Assembly (NCBI RefSeq): GCF_040436315.1
Contig: NZ_AP031572.1
Coordinates: 2,294,001-2,358,000 of the forward strand
DNA length: 64,000 nucleotides
Origin: Synechocystis sp. LKSZ1
GTDB lineage: Bacteria; Cyanobacteriota; Cyanobacteriia; Cyanobacteriales; Microcystaceae
Direction: 5' to 3'
The translations under genes and the position numbers were made by a program. The notes below the pieces were generated by a model. That model did no database searches. It was not told the DNA's origin and saw nothing but the letters and a program-made list of their open reading frames with translations. Shown here piece by piece: positions 37,403 to 46,853 of this stretch (positions are counted from its first letter, which is position 1; the number at the start of each line of letters is the position of its first letter).

Positions 37403-38251
37403 TCACCCCTCCCCGTTGGCCGGTGGTAACTCTAGGGGTAAGGGCCCCATTAGGCCCTTGCGAAAATCATTCAGCAGTTGCCGGGCCGCCCGTTCCTGGT
37501 CTTGCTGGTAGCGTTGCTCAGCCAGGCTGGCCAGATAATCCTCGGCGCTTTGGCCCGCCAGTTCCCACTGATAGCGTTGGGCCAAAATAGCGTCTAACCC
37601 TAATTGGCCTAGGAGATGAATCAGGGCAATGGCCGTGCGTTGGTTGTCGTAGGCCGCTTCCCCGATGTCTTCACAAATAGCTAACTTAACCGCATCCGCC
37701 TGATTGTCGAGTTTGAGGGGGATTACCCCTGGAGAATCCAGCAATTCAATGGTGTCCGAGATGCGAATCCAGCGCAGTTGTCGCGTGACCCCTGCCCGGC
37801 GGGCACTTTCCACCACCTTGCGCCCCAGGAGGCGATTAATCAGGGCCGATTTTCCCACGTTGGGAAAGCCCATGACGACGGCGCGGACGGCGCGGGGTTG
37901 CATACCCCGTTGTTGCCGTCGTTCATTGACGCTCTGGCCCGCTTTTTGGGCCGCTTTACTAATGGCCTTAATGCCAGTTCCCAGTTTGGCATTGGCACTA
38001 AAAACCTCTACCCCCTGGCCCCTAAACCAGGCCAACCAGGCCTGACAGGTCTCTTCAGGGATCATGTCCATGCGATTCAGAATTAAAAGACGGGGCTTAC
38101 TGCCGATCCACTGGGGCACCTGGGGATGGTGGGAAGCTAAGGGAATTCTTGCATCCAACACCTCCAGCACCACATCGACGCGCTTGAGTTGCTCCTTCAG
38201 TTCCCGCTCTGCCTTGGCGATGTGACCGGGATACCATTGAATAAGTGCCAT
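37403..38251 (-). CDS. ylqF: Ribosome biogenesis GTPase YlqF/RbgA
   Basis: A 282-residue circularly permuted GTPase that helps assemble the 50S subunit. The G motifs occur in the permuted order: G4 LNRMD (58-62), G5-like FSANAKLGTG, G1 GFPNVGKS (128-135), then G3 DSPG (172-175). The N-terminal IQWYPGHIAKAERELKEQL is the YlqF signature. The C-terminal helical tail (about 215-282) is present. It starts about 120 bases from the divergent pentapeptide gene. Confidence 0.94.
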   Translation of the reverse strand: MALIQWYPGHIAKAERELKEQLKRVDVVLEVLDARIPLASHHPQVPQWIGSKPRLLILNRMDMIPEETCQAWLAWFRGQGVEVFSANAKLGTGIKAISKAAQKAGQSVNERRQQRGMQPRAVRAVVMGFPNVGKSALINRLLGRKVVESARRAGVTRQLRWIRISDTIELLDSPGVIPLKLDNQADAVKLAICEDIGEAAYDNQRTAIALIHLLGQLGLDAILAQRYQWELAGQSAEDYLASLAEQRYQQDQERAARQLLNDFRKGLMGPLPLELPPANGEG

Positions 38252-38377
38252 AAATTTACTCTTATGCCTGAAGCGTTGCTCCCGTCCCAGGGCCCGTTAA
38301 CTCTATAATTGTAATGCCGAAGCTGGATTCCCCAGGCATCAGCGGTATTTTGCTCTCCGACGAGACCCCTTTGTTTG

Positions 38378-39004
38378 ATGAATAGCTTGCAGGTGATGGC
38401 CGGTGCCCAGGAGTCTTTAGTCTTTACCAACGGTTCCTTAATTCAATTGGCCCTGCCCTACGTCAATCTCCACGGGGCCAACTTGATGGGAAGGGATTTG
38501 CGCCAGGCCAATCTCTTCGGGGCTAACTTGCAGGAGGCCAATCTGATTGCGGCTAGTCTCCGTCAGGCCAACCTCCGCCAAAGCACGTTGAACCGGGCCC
38601 GTCTCCAGCGCTGTAACCTCAGCGAGGCGGATCTAACGGCGGCCCATGGCAATGAGGCCGATTTTCAGCGGGCCACCTTTACGGAAACCGAGGCCCAGGG
38701 CATCTATCTCTACCGGTCTAATTTGAGCCAGGCTACCCTTGTCCAGGGCCATTTTCAACAGGCCTATGCCCCCGAGGCTAGTTTTGTGGCCATTGAAGGG
38801 GCCGGCCTAGATCTGCGGTGGGCCACCTTGATTCAGGCCCGTTTCAACTATGCCCGCTTACCGGGGGCCAATCTGCGGGGGGCCAACTTGAGCCGAGCCG
38901 ATTTTACGGGAGCCGACCTGCGGGGCGCTGACCTGCGGGGGGCCCATCTCCAGGGAGTCATTTTTCACCAGACCTGTCTCGATGGCGTTAATTTTGACGA
39001 TTAG
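38378..39004 (+). CDS. Pentapeptide repeat protein
   Basis: A 208-residue protein built mostly of A(D/N)LXX pentapeptides from about residue 28 to the end (NLMGRDLRQANLFGANLQEANL, later NLRGANLSRADFTGADLRGADL), predicted to fold as a right-handed four-sided beta helix. The middle (about 90-145) is less regular. No other domain or signal peptide. Such proteins are very common in cyanobacteria and their roles are mostly unknown. Start at ATG 38378; a TTG directly before it is in frame. Confidence 0.9.
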   Translation: MNSLQVMAGAQESLVFTNGSLIQLALPYVNLHGANLMGRDLRQANLFGANLQEANLIAASLRQANLRQSTLNRARLQRCNLSEADLTAAHGNEADFQRATFTETEAQGIYLYRSNLSQATLVQGHFQQAYAPEASFVAIEGAGLDLRWATLIQARFNYARLPGANLRGANLSRADFTGADLRGADLRGAHLQGVIFHQTCLDGVNFDD

Positions 39005-39032
39005 CGGCCGATGGCCCTGCTAGGCTGGCAGT

Positions 39033-39641
39033 ATGGTTTCTCTCTTTCCCCGTCAGGTCATGGAAACGACAATTTTAAAACTGGAACCGGCTATTCACCT
39101 CAGTGAGGGCCAATTTGTCGCCCTTTGTCAGCAAAATCCTGACCTGAAGTTTGAGCGAAATCCCCAAGGAGAGCTATTGATTATGCCCCCAACCGGCGGA
39201 GAAACTGGCCGTCGCAATGCCCTCTTGATTGCGCGTTTGGTGCTGTGGAATGAAACCTATGATCTGGGGGTTGTCTTTGATTCCTCGACCTGTTTTCGGC
39301 TACCGGGGGGAGGCGACCGCTCTCCCGATCTATCCTGGGTAACGAAGGCGCGTTGGCAGGCCCTGACCCCAGACCAGCAACGTCAATTTCCGCCTCTCTG
39401 TCCTGACTTCGTTTTGGAATTATTGTCGCCTACGGATACCCTCACCACGACCCAGGCAAAAATGCAAGAATATCTGGCCGCGGGGGCCCAATTGGGGTGG
39501 TTGATTAATTCCCTGGCCCAGCAGGTTGAAATCTATCGCCCAAGACGATCGCCCGAAATCTTGACCCGACCGGTTAGCCTAGGGGGAGAAACGGTTTTAC
39601 CGAATTTTGAGATTAACCTGCAATGGCTATGGCCCGCTTGA
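39033..39641 (+). CDS. Uma2 family (DUF820) nuclease-fold protein
   Basis: A 202-residue protein of the Uma2/DUF820 family with the restriction-endonuclease-like fold: PPTGGETGRRNALLIARL, the GDRSPDLSWV acidic motif, and PDFVLELLSPTDTLTTTQAKMQEYLAAGAQLGWLIN, giving the Asp, Glu-x-(Ser) and Lys pattern of PD-(D/E)XK enzymes. These genes are extremely numerous in cyanobacteria; activity and purpose are unproven. An internal ATG at 39060 (METTILKLEP) may be the real start. It is convergent with fbp, whose stop is 2 bases away. Confidence 0.85.
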   Translation: MVSLFPRQVMETTILKLEPAIHLSEGQFVALCQQNPDLKFERNPQGELLIMPPTGGETGRRNALLIARLVLWNETYDLGVVFDSSTCFRLPGGGDRSPDLSWVTKARWQALTPDQQRQFPPLCPDFVLELLSPTDTLTTTQAKMQEYLAAGAQLGWLINSLAQQVEIYRPRRSPEILTRPVSLGGETVLPNFEINLQWLWPA

Positions 39642-39642
39642 T

Positions 39643-40701
39643 TTACACTTTTTCTGTTTTTGTCTCGGCCCGGCGACGATGCTCTTGAATAAAGGATTCC
39701 ACCAGGGCCACATCTTCAGGACTACCAATGACCAGGGGTGTCCGCTGATGTAGTTTACTGGGAACCAGATCCAGCAGAGGCGTCTGGCCATCACTGGCTT
39801 TTCCACCGGCCTGTTCTAACAAAAAGGCCAAGGGGGCCGTTTCGTAGAGGAGACGTAATTTGCCCTCAGGATTTTTTACCGTGCCAGGGTACAAAAACAC
39901 GCCGCCCTGCATCAAGATACGGTGGATGTCTCCGACTAGGGCACCGCTGTAACGAGAGGTATAGCCTTCGTGGCGATGAACATAGCGGGTATAGTCCCGC
40001 AGGGCCTCGTCCCATTGCCAAAAATTGCCTTCATTGGTGCTGTAGATAGGGCCATGGGCCGGGATTTGAATATTTTCCTGGGCCAGAATAAATTCCCCGA
40101 GACTGGGATCAAGGATAAAAGCATGTACCCCAGAGCCAATGGAATAGACCAACAGGGTGGAAGGGCCGTAGAGGATATAGCCCGCCGCAATCTGTTGCCG
40201 CCCATTCTGTTGGAGTAGGTCACTAGCCGTACCGTCGAGGTCGTCTCCCTGTTGCTGACGAATGGCAAAGATCGAGCCGACGTTTAAATTAATGTCCACA
40301 TTGGAGGAACCATCAATGGGGTCGTAGAGGAGGGTATAGCGGCCGATGGGGCAATTCTCGGGGATGTAGTAGGGGTTTTCCATTTCCTCCGAGGCTAGGC
40401 GACAGACCAGGCCACTCTGTTTAAAAACGGAAATAAATACCTCATTGGCGTAAACATCCATTTTTTTGACGGATTCCCCCTGGACATTGATCTCTCCCGT
40501 AAAGCCGAGGACATCCGCCATCAGGCCGGCCCGACTGAGGCGACGGGCAATCAACTTCCCCGCCAGGGCAATGCGATTCATGATGGCGCTCAAGTCTTGG
40601 GCATCCGCACTGAAGCTATGAAGTTGTTGCAGGACGTGGCGAGACAGGGTAGTACAGTCCCGGTCTAGGGTATGTTCAGGGATGGAAAAGGAGGTAGCCA
40701 T
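39643..40701 (-). CDS. fbp: Class I fructose-1,6-bisphosphatase
   Basis: A 352-residue class I FBPase, releasing phosphate from fructose-1,6-bisphosphate in gluconeogenesis and sucrose or glycogen synthesis. The metal-binding motif DPIDGSSN is at residues 127-134, followed by [13 protein letters not shown]; the [15 protein letters not shown] and [13 protein letters not shown] active-site segments and the sugar-binding [11 protein letters not shown] segment are also present. I start at ATG 40701 ([10 protein letters not shown]), since the frame upstream to 40788 is unlike the family. Many cyanobacteria have in addition a dual FBP/SBPase (GlpX type), not seen here. The promoter lies in the shared region with the Pix operon. 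Confidence 0.94.
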   Translation of the reverse strand: MATSFSIPEHTLDRDCTTLSRHVLQQLHSFSADAQDLSAIMNRIALAGKLIARRLSRAGLMADVLGFTGEINVQGESVKKMDVYANEVFISVFKQSGLVCRLASEEMENPYYIPENCPIGRYTLLYDPIDGSSNVDINLNVGSIFAIRQQQGDDLDGTASDLLQQNGRQQIAAGYILYGPSTLLVYSIGSGVHAFILDPSLGEFILAQENIQIPAHGPIYSTNEGNFWQWDEALRDYTRYVHRHEGYTSRYSGALVGDIHRILMQGGVFLYPGTVKNPEGKLRLLYETAPLAFLLEQAGGKASDGQTPLLDLVPSKLHQRTPLVIGSPEDVALVESFIQEHRRRAETKTEKV

Positions 40702-41023
40702 GGAAAAGGAGATCTCTCGAGAATTGCAAGCCCATGCTAACGAATCTTCTCGGGCCCAAACCACCACGAGCGGCCGGGAGCTAGACATAGATCATTTAGC
40801 CTGGGTAATCACGATAGACACGATATAATTTAGATCCAGTAACCAAGGGAAATACTGATATCAAAACTTGAGAAGTTAGCCTTGGGCGGCTTCCGAGTTA
40901 ATTTTTGTTACGTCGTACTGAGGAAATACCCTTGAATGCTGGCATTTTATCGGTTTTTCTGGGCAAGCTATTAGATAGCCTTTGGTGTGCGAAGCCATTG
41001 ACCTACAATCCTTTTTGTAAACG
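40702..41023. other. 322-base divergent promoter region between fbp and the Pix operon
   Basis: No gene is seen. A TATAAT hexamer (40824-40829, plus strand) lies in CACGATATAATTTAG but has no good -35 at the right distance; if used, the Pix operon would have a leader of about 190 bases. The zone 40870-41000 is of mixed composition and shows no clear repeat. The regulatory sites of both operons must lie here. Confidence 0.4.
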
Positions 41024-42241
41024 ATGACTGCTCAATTTCCGCCGTCTCCCTCCATTCCCATTCAAGAATTTTCTGCCTCACGGCAGGTCAGTTTTTTTGA
41101 TGGCCTAAAGCAACCCCGTTTTAGTGGGCAACTGATCCTCACCAGTCCGACGGGAGAGCAGTGGTTTTTCTATTTCTATCTCGGGCGCATCATGTTTGCG
41201 ACGGGGGGAAATCACGCTGTTCGGCGTTGGCGTCGGCAAATTACCCTCTATTTGCCGCAGATTGCCGCCAATCTGTCATCGGTACAACTGGATCTCGCCA
41301 GCATTGACCCCCAAGAACTCCAACTCTGCTGGGAATACCAACTCCTCTGCCATTGGGTAGAACAGCAAAAGGTGACCCGAGAGCAGGCCGCCCGCTACAT
41401 CCGGGCCACAGTGGTCGAGGTCTTGTTTGACATTACCCAAACCAATGAAGTTTCCTGTGACCTGCGCCAGGATCATCTCCTCTCCACCCGTTTGGTGCTG
41501 ATTGATGCCGACCAAATCATCGCCGAGGCCCAGCAACTCTGGCAGAATTGGCGGGGGGCCAAGATTGCTGACCGTTCCCCCAATGCGGCCCCCGTCATCC
41601 GTCAAGCAGAGGAATTGCAGCAGCGCACCTCTCCCCAGGTCTTTCAAACCCTGAAACAATTGCTGGATGGGAATCAGAGCTTACGGGATCTTTCGGTGCG
41701 GATGAAGCGGGATGTCCTGAGTGTGACCACCTCCCTCTTGCCCTATCTGCAACTGGGCCTGGTAGAACTGGTGAAAATTCCTGACCTACCGCCTCCCATT
41801 GCCCCGACGCCTCTGGGCGTAGTGGCCCAACCCGATGTCCCCACAGGGCCGCTGATCGCCTGTGTGGATGATAGCCCGCTGATGTGTCAGACCCTAGAAA
41901 AAATTCTGACGGCGGCCAACTATCAATTTATCGGTATTAATGATCCTCTGCGAGCGTTGGCGGTGTTGTTGGCCCGTAAACCGGCCCTGATTTTTCTCGA
42001 TCTGGTCATGCCCAATGCCAATGGTTACGAAATCTGCGGTCAATTGCGGAAACTTTCCATCTTCCGCCAGACCCCCATTGTGATTTTGACGGGCAATGAT
42101 GGCATTGTGGATCGTGTCCGTGCCAAGATGGTCGGCTCCACCGATTTTTTGAGCAAACCCGTGAATCCCGACACCGTCCTGCAGACAATTCAAAAGTATG
42201 TGCAGGAAACCGCAGATCATTCAGAAAGCGGATCTCCCTAG
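41024..42241 (+). CDS. pixG: PatA-like response regulator (PATAN + REC), PixG/PilG type
   Basis: A 405-residue regulator. The N-terminal PATAN domain (about residues 1-240) has FFDGLKQPRFSGQLILTSPTGEQWFFYFYLGRI typical of cyanobacterial PatA/PixG proteins. A linker with proline leads to a C-terminal receiver (about 280-395) with the acidic pair VDDSP, phosphoacceptor Asp326 in FLDLVMPNANGYEICG and the conserved Lys in FLSKPVNP. No DNA-binding domain is attached, so it probably acts on the type IV pilus machinery through protein contacts. It is the first gene of a six-gene operon that matches pixGHIJ1J2L; the similar pilGHIJL (tax2) operon is the alternative name. Confidence 0.85.
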   Translation: MTAQFPPSPSIPIQEFSASRQVSFFDGLKQPRFSGQLILTSPTGEQWFFYFYLGRIMFATGGNHAVRRWRRQITLYLPQIAANLSSVQLDLASIDPQELQLCWEYQLLCHWVEQQKVTREQAARYIRATVVEVLFDITQTNEVSCDLRQDHLLSTRLVLIDADQIIAEAQQLWQNWRGAKIADRSPNAAPVIRQAEELQQRTSPQVFQTLKQLLDGNQSLRDLSVRMKRDVLSVTTSLLPYLQLGLVELVKIPDLPPPIAPTPLGVVAQPDVPTGPLIACVDDSPLMCQTLEKILTAANYQFIGINDPLRALAVLLARKPALIFLDLVMPNANGYEICGQLRKLSIFRQTPIVILTGNDGIVDRVRAKMVGSTDFLSKPVNPDTVLQTIQKYVQETADHSESGSP

Positions 42242-42327
42242 GCTCCTGTCCATTTTTTTTCTATGCTGGAAGGGAATGAGTTGATTACTCAACTGTCAAT
42301 CGTTTGAAGTTTTTATTGAGGTAAACC

Positions 42328-42693
42328 ATGGGCACGGCACTGGTCATCGACGATTCCTCTACGGAGCGCTCGATCATCACAGAAATTTGTAAAAGCCTAG
42401 GCATTAACGTTACGACAGCCGTCAGTGGTGAAGAGGCCTTGGAAAAATTGGCCCAAAGCATCCCCGATGTGATTGTCTTAGACATTGTTCTGCCGGGACG
42501 CAGTGGCTTTGAAATTTGTCGGGAATTAAAAGACCGGGAACAGACTAAACAGATTCCCATTATTCTCTGTTCCACCAAGGCTACCGATATGGATAAATTT
42601 TGGGGCAAGCGCCAGGGGGCGGATGCCTACATTACCAAGCCCATTGATCAAGCGGAATTTACGGCAACGTTAAAGCAATTCCTGACGGTGTAG
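42328..42693 (+). CDS. pixH: CheY-like response regulator, PixH/PilH type
   Basis: A 121-residue single receiver domain: acidic residues in VIDDSSTERS, phosphoacceptor Asp52 in IVLDIVLPGRSGFEICRE, and Lys in AYITKPIDQAEF. It follows pixG by 86 bases and has a GAGG stretch eight bases before its ATG. Its expected role is a phosphate sink or output regulator of the CheA-like kinase PixL, controlling pilus motors during phototaxis. Confidence 0.88.
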   Translation: MGTALVIDDSSTERSIITEICKSLGINVTTAVSGEEALEKLAQSIPDVIVLDIVLPGRSGFEICRELKDREQTKQIPIILCSTKATDMDKFWGKRQGADAYITKPIDQAEFTATLKQFLTV

Positions 42694-42726
42694 TTTTCTA
42701 TTTTTCTTTGTTGCGTCGTTATTGCC

Positions 42727-43296
42727 ATGGCCTCCGATTTTTCCACTGCTTCCCGTACCCTTGCCCCGACCCAGGGCCAACTCCAACAATTTCTGCATTT
42801 TTCCCTAGAGCCCCATACCCAGGCCATGCTCCCTATTGCTCAACTGAGTGAGGTGCTCAATGTCCCCCTGGGCCAGATTGTCCCCATTCCCCACCTGCCC
42901 CCTTGGGTGCTGGGGGTTTATAACTGGCGCGGAGAGATTCTCTGGATGGTGGACTTGGGACAACTGCTGGGGCTGACCCCCTGGCATCGTCAATCTGTAG
43001 CTCGTTCTCACTATGCGGTCATTGTCCTTAACGGGAGCGGTGACTACGACCCCAAGCGGCCCCTGCGTCGTCAGAATCGCCAAGACCGCAACCAGATGCT
43101 CGGCTTAGTCGTCGGTGAAGTCAGGGATATTGAATGGTGTAATCCTGACCAAATTCAATCGGCCCCAACGGCCAGTATTAGTGCGGCCCTGGTGCCCTAT
43201 CTGCGGGGTTTTTGGGTGAGTGAACCGGGGGAAATGTTTGTGGTGCTCAATGGCCAGGCGGTCATTTCCCGTCTTAACCAGGCATCCATTACTTAA
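42727..43296 (+). CDS. pixI: CheW-like adaptor protein, PixI/PilI type
   Basis: A 189-residue CheW-domain protein that couples receptor and kinase. The core is visible as [44 protein letters not shown], with the PWVLG-x-NWRGEI segment diagnostic of CheW in cyanobacterial systems. A loop (about residues 98-120, [14 protein letters not shown]) is long. It starts 33 bases after pixH and is followed 62 bases later by the receptor gene, in the fixed operon order. Confidence 0.9.
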   Translation: MASDFSTASRTLAPTQGQLQQFLHFSLEPHTQAMLPIAQLSEVLNVPLGQIVPIPHLPPWVLGVYNWRGEILWMVDLGQLLGLTPWHRQSVARSHYAVIVLNGSGDYDPKRPLRRQNRQDRNQMLGLVVGEVRDIEWCNPDQIQSAPTASISAALVPYLRGFWVSEPGEMFVVLNGQAVISRLNQASIT

Positions 43297-43358
43297 GCAT
43301 TAAATTTTACTCATTTTTTTATTATTTATCTTCATCCCTAGGCCTATTTTCAACGACT

Positions 43359-46178
43359 ATGACTCAGACTTCCTCTCAATTCTCCCCCTCCGATGTCCCC
43401 GATGATGAGCCATTGTTTGCAGGAGACACTCTCCTGGGTAATCTGGATCCCGCTCTTCCTTCCCTAGAGGAAGCGGCCGTAACGGAAGATCCCTTGACCT
43501 TGGTGGATACTGACCCGCCTGAACCCGAAGCTATAACCGCCACCAATAATGCTGGAGACGGCCCAGCGACGCCGACTCCCGCCTGGGAGTCACCTAACCT
43601 CCCCCAGATTGAACTGCCCAGTCCCCCCACTTTGCCAGCGTTACCCCAGCTCACGCTACCCAGCCCGGCCCGGCCGCCCTTGCCGCAACCATCCCCTAGC
43701 AGTCCTCCCCCCGCATCTCCTCCCAATTGGGGCCAACGTTTCTCCTTTACCCAAAAAGCTGTCCTTGTGGCCCTGCTCATGGGCCTGGGGCCAGCGGCAA
43801 TCATCGGTGGTATTAATAATCAGGCCACTCAACAACTACCCAACTCACCAGCCCCTCAACAAATTGAAGCAATTAAGCAATCAAATCAATCGACCCTCTG
43901 GCTGGGTCTACTCCTCACTGCCGGTCTAGTGGGTGGTCTAGCCTACGTTTTGGCCCATCAGAGCAGTCAAGCCTACCAGGCCCTTGTCAAAAGAGTGACC
44001 GCCCTGGGGGCCACTAACCTGGACACGCCCCTCAACCTCACCAGTCAGGATGAAATAGCCGTTGTTGATGCCACCGTGACGGCCCTGACCGAACAAATTC
44101 AGGTTCTGCGCCAGGGCCAATTGGAATCCCTCCGGCAGGCCCAAGTACTGAAGGATATTACCCTCAAGGTGTCAGCGGCCTTAAATACCACGGCGGTTTT
44201 TGAAGTAGCAGTGCAGGAAATTCGCCAGGCCATGAAGGCTGACCGGGTAATTGTCTACCGTTTTGATGACACCTGGGCTGGTACCGTCATTGCCGAATCC
44301 GTCGAGCCGGGGTATCCCGTGGCCTTGGGGGCCCAGATTGCCGATCCCTGTTTTGCCCAGAATTACGTCGATAAGTATAGCCAGGGCCGCATTCAAGCCA
44401 CCCCCAACATTTTTGAAGCCGGTCTGACCCCCTGTCACCTGGGCCAACTGAAACCCTTTGAGGTCAAGGCAAACCTAGTCGCGCCGATTATTACCGAGGG
44501 CAAACTTCTTGGCCTGTTGATCGCCCACCAATGTGCTGGCCCCCGCCACTGGACGCCCGGGGAAATTGAGTTATTTGGCCAACTCACCATTCAAGTGGGC
44601 CTGGCCCTGGATCGAGCCGATCTTCTGCAACAACAACAGGAAGCCAACCGACAAGCGGAACTACTGAAGGATTTGACCCTGAAGATCTCGGCGGCCCTTA
44701 GTACCGAAGATGTGATGCAGGTGAGTGTCGCGGAGATCCGACAGGCCCTGAAAGCGGATCGGGTGATTGTCTATCGTTTTGATGAACGTTGGGCCGGCAC
44801 CGTCGTTGCGGAATCCGTCGAGCCGGGCTATCCCGTGGCCCTGGGGGCCGAAATTATGGATCCCTGCTTTGCCCAAAATTACGTTGATAAGTACCGTCAG
44901 GGCCGGATTCAGGCTACTCCCGATATTACTAAGGCCGGTTTGACCCCCTGCCATCTGGGCCAACTCAAACCCTTTGAGGTCAAAGCTAACCTAGTAGCGC
45001 CGATTATCTTTAAGGGGTCATTGATGGGATTATTAATTGCCCACCAATGCGCTGGCCCTCGGGATTGGAGCCAGAATGACATTTATCTGTTTGGCCAGTT
45101 GACAGTGCAAATGGGCCTGGCCCTAGAGCGGGCGGATCTATTGGTACAGCAACGCTTAGCCGAGATTGAGCAACGTCAAGTGCGGGAACAACTGCAAAAA
45201 CGGGCCCTGGAACTGTTGATGGAAGTCGATCCGGTCAGTCGCGGCGACCTCACCATCCGAGCCCACGTCACGGAGGATGAAATTGGTACCATTGCCGACT
45301 CCTACAATGCCACCATCGAAAACCTGCGACGCATTGTGACCCAGGTGCAAAAAGCCGCTACCCAGTTTGCCTCCACCACCGACACCAACGAAGCGGCGGT
45401 GCGCCAACTCTCTGGGGAGGCCCTGCGTCAGGCCCAGAACGTGGCCGTGGCCCTGGAAAGTTTACAGGCCATGACCCGCTCGATTCAGGAAGTCGCTGAA
45501 AATGCGGCCATGGCCGAAGCGGCAGTCCAACAGGCCACCCGCACTGTAGACCAGGGGGAAGATGCCATGAACCGTACCGTAGACGGGATTGTGGCCATCC
45601 GGGAAACCGTAGCGGCAACGGCCAAAAAAGTGAAGCGGCTGGGGGAATCGACTCAGAAAATTTCTAAGGTGGTGAATCTGATTAGCAGTTTTGCCGACCA
45701 AACCAACCTGTTGGCCTTAAATGCAGCCATTGAGGCGGCCCACGCTGGGGAAGAGGGCCGGGGCTTTGCGGTGGTTGCCGATGAAGTCCGTTCCCTGGCT
45801 CGTCAATCAGCGGAAGCAACGGCGGAAATTTCCGAGTTGGTGGCCAGCATTCAGGCCGAAACCAATGAAGTGGTGATTGCCATGGAGGCCGGTACCGAGC
45901 AGGTGGTGGTAGGAACCAAGCTGGTGGATGAAACCCGTAAGAGCCTCAACCAGATTACCGCCGCCAGTGCCCAGATTAGTGAGCTGGTGGAAGCCATTAC
46001 CTCAGCGGCCATTGAGCAGTCCCAGACCAGTCAGTCTGTGACCCAGACCATGGCCCAGGTGGCCAAACTCGCCGACCAGACCTCCTCGGAGGCAGCCAAT
46101 GTTTCCAATACCTTTAAAGATCTTCTGGCAGTGGCCCAATCCCTCCAGGATAGTGTGCGTCAATTTAAGGTGGAATAA
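43359..46178 (+). CDS. pixJ: Membrane MCP with two cyanobacteriochrome-type GAF domains, PixJ type
   Basis: A 939-residue methyl-accepting chemotaxis protein. Order: proline-rich cytoplasmic part (1-130); two membrane helices (about 135-155, 174-197); HAMP (about 200-255); GAF1 (about 265-425); GAF2 (about 440-595); a second HAMP-like linker (about 610-670); signalling domain (about 675-939) with the tip [26 protein letters not shown]. Both GAF domains have the DXCF motif (DPCF, Cys331 and Cys503) and the CH motif (PCHLGQL, Cys359 and Cys531). The two cysteines of each pair are 28 residues apart, as in the blue/green-sensing TePixJ (Cys494 and Cys522). This predicts two bilin-binding photosensors. 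The domains are clearly tandem duplicates. Confidence 0.88.
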   Translation: MTQTSSQFSPSDVPDDEPLFAGDTLLGNLDPALPSLEEAAVTEDPLTLVDTDPPEPEAITATNNAGDGPATPTPAWESPNLPQIELPSPPTLPALPQLTLPSPARPPLPQPSPSSPPPASPPNWGQRFSFTQKAVLVALLMGLGPAAIIGGINNQATQQLPNSPAPQQIEAIKQSNQSTLWLGLLLTAGLVGGLAYVLAHQSSQAYQALVKRVTALGATNLDTPLNLTSQDEIAVVDATVTALTEQIQVLRQGQLESLRQAQVLKDITLKVSAALNTTAVFEVAVQEIRQAMKADRVIVYRFDDTWAGTVIAESVEPGYPVALGAQIADPCFAQNYVDKYSQGRIQATPNIFEAGLTPCHLGQLKPFEVKANLVAPIITEGKLLGLLIAHQCAGPRHWTPGEIELFGQLTIQVGLALDRADLLQQQQEANRQAELLKDLTLKISAALSTEDVMQVSVAEIRQALKADRVIVYRFDERWAGTVVAESVEPGYPVALGAEIMDPCFAQNYVDKYRQGRIQATPDITKAGLTPCHLGQLKPFEVKANLVAPIIFKGSLMGLLIAHQCAGPRDWSQNDIYLFGQLTVQMGLALERADLLVQQRLAEIEQRQVREQLQKRALELLMEVDPVSRGDLTIRAHVTEDEIGTIADSYNATIENLRRIVTQVQKAATQFASTTDTNEAAVRQLSGEALRQAQNVAVALESLQAMTRSIQEVAENAAMAEAAVQQATRTVDQGEDAMNRTVDGIVAIRETVAATAKKVKRLGESTQKISKVVNLISSFADQTNLLALNAAIEAAHAGEEGRGFAVVADEVRSLARQSAEATAEISELVASIQAETNEVVIAMEAGTEQVVVGTKLVDETRKSLNQITAASAQISELVEAITSAAIEQSQTSQSVTQTMAQVAKLADQTSSEAANVSNTFKDLLAVAQSLQDSVRQFKVE

Positions 46179-46214
46179 CCCGCCCGTTGTTTACCCCTAC
46201 CGATTGCTAACCCC

Positions 46215-46853
46215 ATGGTCTCTTCTAGCCTCACGTCTCCTGAACTGTCTCTCCTGACCCAGCAGGCCCTCCAGCAAACCTGTCAAAATCTGACGGAGCA
46301 AGTTGTTCGCTTGCAAAAACAAGAACAAAGCCTGCAACAGGCCATCACCCAGGGCACAAACCAGGGCCTGGAACATACGGCGGGGATGCAGACCCTGCGG
46401 GAAACCCTCGCCAACACCAGCGGCCAGATTCAACGGTTGGACCAATCCACCCAGGCCGTGGCCCAGGCCATTAACCTGATCCGACAATTCGCGGCCCAGA
46501 CCCATCTCTTGGCCCTCAAGGCCTCCATCGAGGCGGCCCGGGCCGGAGAAGAGGGCCGGGGCTTTGCTGTGATTGCTGAGGAAGTAAGGGGCTTGGCTGC
46601 TCAATCCGCCGAGGCCACAGCGGCCATTGAAACCCTGGTGGTAGCCATTCAATCGGAGGCCAGGGAGGTCAGCGATACCCTCCAACGGGGCAAACAACAA
46701 TTGGAACGGGAAAACCAGACCGTGGATACCATCCAAGACCACTGGCACCAGGCTGCCCAGTCCCAGCAGGCCTTGACCCTTGCCATCCAGTCCATTGCCC
46801 AAACGAGCTATCAACAACAGCAACTGCTGGCCCAACGACCGCAAGCCCTATGA
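46215..46853 (+). CDS. Small soluble MCP signalling-domain protein (PixJ2 position)
   Basis: A 212-residue protein that is almost only a chemoreceptor signalling hairpin. It is helical throughout, with the tip [43 protein letters not shown] in the centre (about residues 95-138). There is no membrane helix, HAMP or ligand domain. Compared with the tip of PixJ the sequence is shifted at normally fixed sites ([10 protein letters not shown] becomes [10 protein letters not shown]), so its affinity for CheA/CheW may differ. It lies between pixJ and pixL, the place of the second MCP gene (pixJ2) in the known pix operon, and its stop overlaps the pixL start (ATGA), pointing to coupled translation. 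Confidence 0.8.
   Translation: MVSSSLTSPELSLLTQQALQQTCQNLTEQVVRLQKQEQSLQQAITQGTNQGLEHTAGMQTLRETLANTSGQIQRLDQSTQAVAQAINLIRQFAAQTHLLALKASIEAARAGEEGRGFAVIAEEVRGLAAQSAEATAAIETLVVAIQSEAREVSDTLQRGKQQLERENQTVDTIQDHWHQAAQSQQALTLAIQSIAQTSYQQQQLLAQRPQAL

Noticed and set aside
40702-40788. Extended N-terminus of fructose-1,6-bisphosphatase
   Set aside because: Residues before [10 protein letters not shown] do not fit the family; the ATG at 40701 gives the normal size.
40824-40829. TATAAT as the promoter of the Pix operon
   Set aside because: No acceptable -35 hexamer at 16-18 bases upstream and a long leader would result; kept only as a remark in the region entry.
43376-43804. 142-residue minus-strand frame opposite the 5' end of pixJ
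   Set aside because: It is the complement of the proline-rich segment of the receptor and has no recognisable features.
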